Shown one piece after another: positions 16,378 through 23,790 of a stretch of DNA of 64,000 bases. The stretch is from positions 310,001 through 374,000 of the forward strand of contig NZ_LT629794.1 in the NCBI RefSeq assembly GCF_900106075.1. Direction: 5' to 3'. The notes under the pieces are model-generated. The model saw only the letters and a list, made by a program, of their open reading frames with translations. It was not told the DNA's origin and did no database searches. Position 1 is the first letter of the stretch. Each line of letters begins with the position of its first letter. The position numbers and the translations under genes are program-made. This DNA comes from Polaribacter sp. Hel1_33_78. Lineage in GTDB: Bacteria > Bacteroidota > Bacteroidia > Flavobacteriales > Flavobacteriaceae.

Positions 16378-17601
16378 ATGTCACGTTGGATTTTCCCATT
16401 AATTATTATAACGATATTAATTATTGTAGTTGAAATTTATACATTTCAAGCATTTAAAATAGTTTTAAAAAGTAAAATTGTACGTTATTCCTTTTTATTA
16501 GCTAGTGTTGCGGTATATATCAATTTTTTTAGTTTAGTATTAACCTATTCAAGAAGCGATGGACAAACACCTCAATTTCAAATGGCCATGGGCTTGTTGT
16601 TAACCGCTTCTATTCCTAAATTAGTGATTATCATACTTCTTTTTGGAGAAGACATTTATCGATGGATTTTAAAGCTAATTTCTGCAATTTCAAATGGAGA
16701 AACTAAATCCTTAGAAGGAAGAAGAAAATTTATTTCGCAATTAGCCTTAGTGCTTGCTGCATTGCCGTTTTCTGCTTTCGCTTATGGTATCATTCAAGGA
16801 AAATATAATTATAAAGTAATAAAACACCAGCTATCTTTTGATGACTTACCGGAGGCTTTCGATGGCTATACAATTACACAAATTTCTGATATTCATTCAG
16901 GTAGTTTTACCAACAAAGAAAAAATACAGTATGGTGTTGATTTAATCAACGAACAAAAATCTGATTTAATGTTATTTACAGGAGACATTGTAAATAATAC
17001 AGCAGATGAAATGACTGATTGGATAGATGTTTTTTCTCAGCTAAAAGCGAAAGAGGGAAAATATTCTATCCTAGGAAATCATGATTATGGAGATTATATG
17101 GATTGGGGATCCCCTTCAGATAAAATTAAAAATTTTCAAGAGGTAAAAAACATACACAAAAAAATTGGTTTTGATTTGTTGTTAGATGAGCATCGTTATT
17201 TAGAAAAAGGCGGACAAAAAATTGCGCTTTTGGGAGTAGAAAATTGGGGGAAAGGATTTAACCAAGCAGGAGATTTGGAGAGAGCGTCAGCAAATATTAA
17301 AAAAGAAGATTTTAAGATTTTAATGAGTCATGATCCCAGTCATTGGGAATACAAAGTAAAACAAGACAAGTTTAATTATCAATTAACTCTAAGTGGGCAT
17401 ACGCATGGTTTGCAAATGGGTATTGAAATTCCTGGCTGGTTTAAATGGAGCCCATCGAAATATGTTTACAAACAATGGGCTGGATTGTATCAGGAATTCG
17501 GTAGATATATTAATGTAAATAGAGGTTTTGGATACCATGCATTTCCTGGAAGGGTTGGTATTTGGCCAGAAATTACAGTCATAGAACTGAAAAAAGCCTG
17601 A
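16378..17601 (+). CDS. Membrane-anchored calcineurin-like metallophosphoesterase
   Basis: The 407-residue protein starts with a membrane domain of about four helices (residues 1-145: FPLIIITILIIVVEIY, YSFLLASVAVYINFFSLV, LLLTASIPKLVIIILLF, and a helix ending QLALVLAALPFSAFA). A calcineurin-type phosphoesterase domain follows. All metal-binding motifs are present in order: QISDIHSG, FTGDIVNN, ILGNHDYGDY, MSHDPSHW and LSGHTHGLQMG. The architecture is that of YaeI/YkuE-like phosphoesterases; the substrate is unknown, with lipid head groups or UDP-linked sugars as possibilities. It has a short leader and no co-directional upstream partner. Confidence 0.88.
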   Translation: MSRWIFPLIIITILIIVVEIYTFQAFKIVLKSKIVRYSFLLASVAVYINFFSLVLTYSRSDGQTPQFQMAMGLLLTASIPKLVIIILLFGEDIYRWILKLISAISNGETKSLEGRRKFISQLALVLAALPFSAFAYGIIQGKYNYKVIKHQLSFDDLPEAFDGYTITQISDIHSGSFTNKEKIQYGVDLINEQKSDLMLFTGDIVNNTADEMTDWIDVFSQLKAKEGKYSILGNHDYGDYMDWGSPSDKIKNFQEVKNIHKKIGFDLLLDEHRYLEKGGQKIALLGVENWGKGFNQAGDLERASANIKKEDFKILMSHDPSHWEYKVKQDKFNYQLTLSGHTHGLQMGIEIPGWFKWSPSKYVYKQWAGLYQEFGRYINVNRGFGYHAFPGRVGIWPEITVIELKKA

Positions 17602-17627
17602 TAATCAGCTTATTCAATAAGATTTAT

Positions 17628-17635
17628 TATATTTG
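17628..17635 (+). promoter_or_regulatory. -7 element for the thioredoxin-like gene
   Basis: TATATTTG matches TAnnTTTG, 53 bases before the ATG at 17689. No TTG lies at the expected -33 position. Confidence 0.45.
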
Positions 17636-17688
17636 TGGATTAAAATTGAATAGTTTAGTGATTTTAATTTCATTAAAAATTTTATGTT

Positions 17689-17982
17689 ATGACAAAATTT
17701 GGAGAATTAATTAGTGTCGATAAACCTGTTTTAATTGATTTTTATGCAGATTGGGATGAGGTTGAAAATAGTATTGATACCTTAAGGGACGTTGCTGCAG
17801 CTTTAGGAGATAGAGCAAAAGTGATAAAAATTGATATTAAAGAAAATGAAACACTAGCAGATGCTCTGCGGGTTAAAGGAAATCCTACTTTTATGATTTA
17901 TAAAAATGGAAAAATGAAATGGCGCCAAACAGGTTTTCAAGATGCTAATACTTTAATTGGTTTGGTACAACAGTACGTTTAA
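17689..17982 (+). CDS. Thioredoxin-fold protein lacking the CxxC active site
   Basis: The 97 residues align over their full length with thioredoxin: PVLIDFYADW, then a helix, then KVIKIDIKEN, then the cis-proline loop GNPTFMIYKNG (P66) and a final helix. The active site WCGPC is replaced by W22-DEVE, so both cysteines are gone and no disulfide chemistry is possible. There are no other cysteines. It has no signal peptide. Cysteine-less thioredoxin folds of this length occur in other flavobacteria, so this is a maintained protein rather than a decaying gene; a binding or chaperone role is inference. It is monocistronic, ending before a bidirectional terminator. Confidence 0.88.
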   Translation: MTKFGELISVDKPVLIDFYADWDEVENSIDTLRDVAAALGDRAKVIKIDIKENETLADALRVKGNPTFMIYKNGKMKWRQTGFQDANTLIGLVQQYV

Positions 17983-18010
17983 AATTTAGTTTCAGAATAT
18001 ATAAATTAAA

Positions 18011-18056
18011 AAAAGCCCAATTCTAAAGACATTAATATGTTTTGAATTGGGCTTTT
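18011..18056. terminator. Bidirectional terminator between convergent genes
   Basis: The 13-bp stem AAAAGCCCAATTC / GAATTGGGCTTTT encloses a 20-base loop. The stem is preceded by A residues and followed by T residues, so it can stop transcription from both the thioredoxin-like gene and the DUF2723 gene. Confidence 0.85.
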
Positions 18057-18072
18057 TTATACTTTTTCTTAA

Positions 18073-21000
18073 TTATTCTTCTTCTGGCATAATATGACTA
18101 AACAAACTAATTGTTTTGTTAAAATCTTCTTGCAGCTCTGTTGTAAAAGCCTCATCCGTGTCATATTTAGTAACTTGATCTATGATTCCTCGATATAAAT
18201 ATCTAAAAGTCATATCAAACTCATCAAAAATCATGTCAAATTCTTCTGCAGAAAAAGTACTAAACCATACTAATTTATCTTTAAACAGGGTGATTAAAGT
18301 CTTTGCAGTTGCTCTTGCTTTTTCTTTTTGTCCCAGTTTATAATACATTTCTGGGTATTCCATGGATAAGCTGTAGTGATCAAAATCTTTAATTGGTAAT
18401 TTCTCAATCGATAAATCTAATACTTCTAAAGCATTTAAAGTATCGCCTTCTTTTGCAAAAGCAGCAGATAAACGCATTAAGCTATTTCTTAAAGAAATTG
18501 CATTTCTTTTAGTTTGCTCGTCTAAATAAATTTTACCATCATTAATATTTCTCCAATTCCATTTTTGTACATTTTTGTACATTTTTTGGGCATCTATTCT
18601 GCCAATATCAAATAAGCTTAATTCTCTTTGTAATTCTCCTTTTTGATTATATGTTTTTGTAGGTGTTTTTATTGGTACAAATTTAAAAGCAACACCATCG
18701 AGTTGTAAATAATCTTTTAACCAAATATATTCACTATCCGTATTAGAACCACCAGTAAAATAAATTGGACGTTCCCAATTAAAATTATTTAGAATATCTA
18801 GCATTAAAAGGGTGTTCTTAGCCAAAGCTCTGTCCACAGTAATATCAATATAAGGGACAATTTTATCTGCATCTTTTTGAGCTACAATTCCGTATTTTAA
18901 AACATTTTCTTTGTTAACAGGAATTCTTATTTTATTAGTTGGAAGCATTTTTTCAGGATTTCCATCTTCATCTAAATCATAAAAAGTTTTCTTACTATCA
19001 CTTCTAACCCATTTCATATAGGTCTTTAAATCGATAACAGAATCTTTTAGATTCGGAAATAATTCTTGAAAATAATAAGCAACATCTAATGTTCCATACT
19101 TATATTCATCATGTGTTAATTGCGATGGAATAGGAGGTGCGTTATAAGTTGCGCGTTTCATTTGATCTATATACCAATCGGTTTGAAAAAGACTTGTATT
19201 GACCAATTTTACATCTGTTCTAATGCCTTCTACTTCTTGCATATACCACAGAGGAAACGTATCATTATCGCCTATGGTAAACAAGATTGCATTTGGGTCA
19301 CAACTTTCTAAATATGCTTGAGCATTTAAATGAGTTGTGTATCTATTTGAGCGATCGTGATCATCCCAGTTTTCAAAAGCCATTAATGATGGAACTGCTA
19401 AAAAAGAAATAAATGTTACTGCAATAGCTATTAATTTTTGAGGACCAAAACTTTTCAAATAGTCATACAAAGCAAGCACGCCAAAGCCAATCCAAATGGC
19501 AAAAATGTAGAAACTTCCTACAATTGCATAATCGCGTTCTCTTGGCTCAAAAGGTTTTGGATTTGTGTAAAAAATGATCGCAAAACCAGTAAAAGCAAAA
19601 AACAAAAAGAGAGCAAAAAAGTTTTCTTTATCCCATTTTATTTGATACAATAAACCTATGATTCCTAGAAGCAGTGGTAAAAAATAATATTTATTTCGAC
19701 CTTTATTTTCTAAAACTTGAGGAGGAAGTTTCTCTTGAGACCCTAATCTAACTTCATCAATAAAGTCAATTCCACTTAACCAATTACCATTAAAAATATC
19801 TAAATTACCTTGAATATCATTTTGACGCCCAACAAAGTTCCACATAAAATATCGGCCATACATATAACCAAACTGAAAACTCATCATAAACTTAATGTTC
19901 TCGGCAAAAGTTGGCCTACGTTTGCTGTTTTCAGGAATACCAGCAATGGCTTTGTACATTTTTTCTGAAGCAGGGTTTACCATTCTTGGAATAAAACCTT
20001 TGTGTTTATCAGACCAATTAGGAAGTACATCTTTATAAACATTTACAATAACATACTTACCATCTTTTTTTTCATACTTAGGTTTATCATCCTTTGTAGG
20101 GTTTGTAGCGTTTTGCTCTCTGCTATACGTATTTGAGTAGTATGTATCGTAAAAAACGTTTGCATCTCCATATTGTTCTCGTTCATAATACGCTAGTAAT
20201 TCACGAGCACTTGATGGATTGTTTTCGTTAATAGTTGTATTTGCATTGGCTCTTATGGGCAACATCATCCAAGAAGAAAAACCTACCATAATAAATAATA
20301 GAGAAAGTAGTAATGTATTTGCAGTTACTTTTCCTGTTTTTCTGGTGTATTTCAATCCAAAATAGAACAATGCAACTAAAATAATTGCAGCAATTATAGA
20401 TCCTGAATTGTAAGGCAAACCAATCGAATTAACGAAAAATAATTCTGAAGCGCTAAAGAATTTTAAAGTGAACGGAAATATAAACTTAAATACAAGTAAC
20501 AAAACGAATACAGAAACAAAAGTAGCAATGGCCATTGTTTTTAGGTTAATAGTTTTAAAGGTTTTAAAGAAATATAACATGACAATGGCAGGAATTACTA
20601 GGAGAGAAAGTATATGAACTCCAAAAGATAATCCGACAACAAAACTTATTAAAATCAACCATTTATTCCCCCTTGGGTGATGCAATTCGCTTTCCCACTT
20701 TAAGCCTAGCCAAAATAATAAAGCCATTAAAAATGAGGACATTGCATACACTTCTCCCTCAACAGCACTAAACCAAAAACTATCAGAAAATGTATAAGTT
20801 AAAGAACCAACTAAACTACTGCCAAGAATAGCGATATATTTTCCGTCTAAGATTTCACCCGTTTTTGAAGCCAATTTTTTTGCTAAATTGGTAATTGTCC
20901 AAAACATAAATAGAATGGTAAAAGCACTTGCTAATGCAGACATAAAGTTGACCATTTTTGCAATTTCAGTAACTTCAGAAGTAAACATAGCAAAAAAGGC

Positions 21001-21189
21001 TCCTAACATTTGAAAAAGAGGTGCTCCTGGAGGATGCCCAACTTCTAATTTAACAGAAGTCGATATGTATTCTCCACAATCCCAAGCACTAACAGTTGGC
21101 TCTATAGTTAGTGTATAGGTAATTAATGCAATGGCAAATGCAACCCATCCTAAAATGATATTCCATTTTTTAAATTTTTCTGATGTCAT
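18073..21189 (-). CDS. DUF2723 polytopic membrane protein (TMEM260-like, possible protein O-mannosyltransferase)
   Basis: This is a 1038-residue protein. The N-terminal half holds about a dozen membrane helices, and the DUF2723 signature appears in the first external loop: TVSAWDCGEYISTSVKLEVGH (AWDCGEY at about 35-41, followed by HPPGAPLF). The Asp-Glu pair in that loop is where GT-C glycosyltransferases keep catalytic acids. A soluble region follows (NAILFTIGDNDTFPLWYMQE, KLVNTSLFQTDWYIDQM), and the last 150 residues look like TPR-type helices. The eukaryotic relative TMEM260 is a protein O-mannosyltransferase, and Bacteroidota are known to O-glycosylate exported proteins, so a similar role is plausible but inferred. 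It is transcribed alone. Confidence 0.85.
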   Translation of the reverse strand: MTSEKFKKWNIILGWVAFAIALITYTLTIEPTVSAWDCGEYISTSVKLEVGHPPGAPLFQMLGAFFAMFTSEVTEIAKMVNFMSALASAFTILFMFWTITNLAKKLASKTGEILDGKYIAILGSSLVGSLTYTFSDSFWFSAVEGEVYAMSSFLMALLFWLGLKWESELHHPRGNKWLILISFVVGLSFGVHILSLLVIPAIVMLYFFKTFKTINLKTMAIATFVSVFVLLLVFKFIFPFTLKFFSASELFFVNSIGLPYNSGSIIAAIILVALFYFGLKYTRKTGKVTANTLLLSLLFIMVGFSSWMMLPIRANANTTINENNPSSARELLAYYEREQYGDANVFYDTYYSNTYSREQNATNPTKDDKPKYEKKDGKYVIVNVYKDVLPNWSDKHKGFIPRMVNPASEKMYKAIAGIPENSKRRPTFAENIKFMMSFQFGYMYGRYFMWNFVGRQNDIQGNLDIFNGNWLSGIDFIDEVRLGSQEKLPPQVLENKGRNKYYFLPLLLGIIGLLYQIKWDKENFFALFLFFAFTGFAIIFYTNPKPFEPRERDYAIVGSFYIFAIWIGFGVLALYDYLKSFGPQKLIAIAVTFISFLAVPSLMAFENWDDHDRSNRYTTHLNAQAYLESCDPNAILFTIGDNDTFPLWYMQEVEGIRTDVKLVNTSLFQTDWYIDQMKRATYNAPPIPSQLTHDEYKYGTLDVAYYFQELFPNLKDSVIDLKTYMKWVRSDSKKTFYDLDEDGNPEKMLPTNKIRIPVNKENVLKYGIVAQKDADKIVPYIDITVDRALAKNTLLMLDILNNFNWERPIYFTGGSNTDSEYIWLKDYLQLDGVAFKFVPIKTPTKTYNQKGELQRELSLFDIGRIDAQKMYKNVQKWNWRNINDGKIYLDEQTKRNAISLRNSLMRLSAAFAKEGDTLNALEVLDLSIEKLPIKDFDHYSLSMEYPEMYYKLGQKEKARATAKTLITLFKDKLVWFSTFSAEEFDMIFDEFDMTFRYLYRGIIDQVTKYDTDEAFTTELQEDFNKTISLFSHIMPEEE

Positions 21190-21312
21190 AATTTACTAAA
21201 TAATCTATGGCGAATTTACTAATAAATATGTTTAAAAGTAGGTTCTACAAACTTTTCTAAATACAGAATACCTCATAAAAATATGTTAAACTTAAAAATA
21301 ATAAAAAAATGT

Positions 21313-21342
21313 TTGTAAAATTAAAAGATTAGATTAGATTTG
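21313..21342 (+). promoter_or_regulatory. Promoter of tRNA-Gln (TTG-N19-TAGATTTG)
   Basis: TTG at 21313-21315 and TAGATTTG at 21335-21342 are separated by 19 bases, an excellent fit to the Bacteroidota consensus. Transcription would start about 10 bases before the tRNA. Confidence 0.75.
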
Positions 21343-21359
21343 CACCCGCAGAAAAGCAT

Positions 21360-21431
21360 TGGCCTATGGTGTAATTGGTAACACACCGGTTTTTGGTACC
21401 GACATTCAAGGTTCGAGTCCTTGTAGGCCAA
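21360..21431 (+). tRNA. tRNA-Gln (anticodon TTG)
   Basis: The 72-base cloverleaf has a 7-bp acceptor stem (TGGCCTA / TAGGCCA) and discriminator A. The anticodon loop TTTTGGT has TTG at 21393-21395, and the T loop is GGTTCGAGTCC. CCA is not encoded. The outermost pair of the anticodon stem (CCGGT / ACCGA) is a C-A mismatch, while the other four pairs are normal. It stands alone between thrC and the DUF2723 gene. Confidence 0.95.
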
Positions 21432-21435
21432 CAAA

Positions 21436-21474
21436 AAGACCCTAATAAATTTAATTTATTAGGGTCTTATTTTT
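21436..21474 (+). terminator. Terminator after tRNA-Gln (also serves thrC on the minus strand)
   Basis: The 15-bp stem AAGACCCTAATAAAT / ATTTATTAGGGTCTT has a 3-base loop and is followed by A-T-rich sequence with TTTT. Its position between convergent transcripts suggests bidirectional use. Confidence 0.88.
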
Positions 21475-21493
21475 CTAATAGTTTTTGATTAGA

Positions 21494-22777
21494 TTATTTC
21501 ATTAAAAAATCTTTCAAGTCTTGATAGCTAGCTGCTTTTATTGAAACTTTTTTCTTATTGATTATTTTCTGAATTTGCTGTGGTATTTCAACTTTAACAG
21601 GCAGTGTTGCTTCAACAACATCTAAAAATTTCACTGGATGTGCAGTTTCAAGAAAAACACCAAATTCGTTTTCTTTTAATCCATGTTTTTTTAAACCTAA
21701 ATAACCAATTGCTCCATGGGGCTCTGCAACATATCCAGATTTTGTATAAATTTCTTTCATTATAGCTTTAGTTTTATCATCCTTAAAACTGTATGAAGAA
21801 AAGGTGTTTTTAAGAGCTTCTATGTCGTTATTAAATAATTCTTGTATCCTAATAAAGTTACTTGGGTTTCCAACATCCATAGCATTAGAAATTGTTGCTT
21901 TTGAAGGTTTAGGGTTGTAAACACCCTCTTTTAAATAATTAGGAACTGTATCATTTACATTCGTAGAGGCCACAAAATGTTTGATTGGTAGGCCCAATTT
22001 TTGAGCCATAACCCCTGCACAAATATTTCCGAAATTTCCGCTAGGAACTGAAAATACGAGATCTTTATGTTTTTTATGTAATTCTTTATAGGCAAAGAAA
22101 AAGTAAAACATTTGTGGTAACCAGCGTGCAACATTTATAGAATTTGCAGAGGTTAGTGCTTTTTTAATTTCTTGATCTAAAAAAGCAGTTTTTACCATTT
22201 CTTGACAGTCATCAAAAACTCCATCTACCTCTAAGGCTGTAATATTTTGACCTAAAGTAGTTAATTGTTTTTCTTGGATATCACTTACTTTTCCTGAAGG
22301 GTATAAAATAACAACTTTAACACCTTTTGCACCTAAAAAACCATTGGCAACAGCACCACCTGTGTCTCCAGAAGTAGCTACCAGAACTGTAACTTCATCG
22401 TCATTGTCTTTATTAAAGTACTCTAAACATTGAGACATAAATTTTGCCCCAACATCTTTAAATGCCATTGTTGGTCCGTGAAACAATTCTAAAGAAGCTA
22501 TGTTGTCATCGACCTTAACTAGAGGAAAATCAAATGAAACCGTTTTTGCAACAATTTCTTTTAGTTTTTTAGTAGGAATCTCATCACCGACAAACTGTTT
22601 AATTACTTCGTAGGCAATTTCATGATTTGTAAAATCAGAAATATTATTAATAAAGTCTTCAGGCAGTTTAGTGATGTTATCTGGGAAATAAATTCCTCTG
22701 TCTTTTGCTAACCCTTGAATAACAGCGTTTTTAAAACTTGTTTTTGGTGATGTATGATGTAAACTGTAATAGTTCAT
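21494..22777 (-). CDS. thrC: Threonine synthase
   Basis: This 427-residue PLP enzyme converts O-phosphohomoserine to threonine, the last step of the pathway. Family marks are the N-terminal MNYYSLHHTSPKTSFKNAVIQG, the PLP lysine in TMAFKDVGAKF (about residue 109), the TSGDTGGAVANGF phosphate loop and SVPSGNFGNICAG. Length fits the E. coli-type threonine synthase. It is the last gene of thrABC, 85 bases after thrB, and ends at the terminator shared with tRNA-Gln. Confidence 0.97.
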   Translation of the reverse strand: MNYYSLHHTSPKTSFKNAVIQGLAKDRGIYFPDNITKLPEDFINNISDFTNHEIAYEVIKQFVGDEIPTKKLKEIVAKTVSFDFPLVKVDDNIASLELFHGPTMAFKDVGAKFMSQCLEYFNKDNDDEVTVLVATSGDTGGAVANGFLGAKGVKVVILYPSGKVSDIQEKQLTTLGQNITALEVDGVFDDCQEMVKTAFLDQEIKKALTSANSINVARWLPQMFYFFFAYKELHKKHKDLVFSVPSGNFGNICAGVMAQKLGLPIKHFVASTNVNDTVPNYLKEGVYNPKPSKATISNAMDVGNPSNFIRIQELFNNDIEALKNTFSSYSFKDDKTKAIMKEIYTKSGYVAEPHGAIGYLGLKKHGLKENEFGVFLETAHPVKFLDVVEATLPVKVEIPQQIQKIINKKKVSIKAASYQDLKDFLMK

Positions 22778-22862
22778 TTATTGTTTGTTAGTAATTTCGA
22801 TAGAAACGAATATCTTTTTATTCAGTGAGATTTCTCTAGTTACGCTTCCTTCTTAATGATGG

Positions 22863-23786
22863 TTAATTTATTATTTTTATTCCTTCTTGATTTACTTTTG
22901 AAATAAACATTTCAAAATCAATTTCGGTATTTTTATAACTTTCTTGGACGCTATTATACACCTTTTGTGCAACTTCATCGCCTTTACATAGGGCAAAAAT
23001 TGTTGGTCCAGAACCACTAATTCCCGCACCTAAGGCTCCTGCCGCAATCGCACTGCTTTTTACTTCATCAAAAAATGGAATTAATTTTTTGCGAGTAGGT
23101 TCTGCAACAACGTCTATTAATGAATTACTTATTAAATTGTAATTATCGGTATATAAACCGCTAATTAAACCTCCAACATTTGCCCATTGAGTCACTGCGT
23201 CTTTTAATGAGATTTTCTCTGGCAAAACTGCTCTAGCATCTTTTGTTTTTATCGCTATTTGTGGATGAATGGCAACAACTCTCAATGCAGTTGGAACCGG
23301 TAATTTTATAATTTCTAAAGGATCATAACTTCTTACCAAAACAAAACCTCCGAATATAGCGGCAGCAACATTATCTGCAATTGGGGTTCCACAAGCAACT
23401 TTTTCCCCAAACATTGCAAATTTTGTGAGTTCTAGTTTAGGAAAAATATTTCCTAATAATTGATTTGCACCAAAAGCAGCACCCGCAGCACTTGCAGCAC
23501 TGCTTCCTAACCCACTTCCTGGTGAGAAGCCTTTATGAATTGTGAGCTCAATTCCAAAATCAGCGTTTACTTCACTTAACATTTTTTTCACAACGGTACT
23601 TGCTGCATTTTCGTCAACATTATAGGTTAAATCTGCACCAGTAATATTGGTTATCTTAACTCCTTTTTTAGCTGTTTTTGTAAATGTCATCTCATCTCCA
23701 ATAGCATCCACAGCAAAACCCAACGAATCAAATCCACAAGAAACATTAGCAACAGTCGCAGGGGCAAATATTTTTAAATAATCCAT
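22863..23786 (-). CDS. thrB: Homoserine kinase (GHMP family)
   Basis: The enzyme phosphorylates homoserine with ATP. At 307 residues it has the GHMP plan: an N-terminal ATVANVSCGFDSLGFAVD segment, the ATP-binding loop GSGLGSSAASAAGAAF (about 93-108), and the C-terminal glycine-rich GAGISGSGPTIFALC. The ATG at 23784-23786 lies 4 bases after the thrA stop, so translational coupling is likely. Confidence 0.97.
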   Translation of the reverse strand: MDYLKIFAPATVANVSCGFDSLGFAVDAIGDEMTFTKTAKKGVKITNITGADLTYNVDENAASTVVKKMLSEVNADFGIELTIHKGFSPGSGLGSSAASAAGAAFGANQLLGNIFPKLELTKFAMFGEKVACGTPIADNVAAAIFGGFVLVRSYDPLEIIKLPVPTALRVVAIHPQIAIKTKDARAVLPEKISLKDAVTQWANVGGLISGLYTDNYNLISNSLIDVVAEPTRKKLIPFFDEVKSSAIAAGALGAGISGSGPTIFALCKGDEVAQKVYNSVQESYKNTEIDFEMFISKVNQEGIKIIN

Positions 23787-23790
23787 GTTT

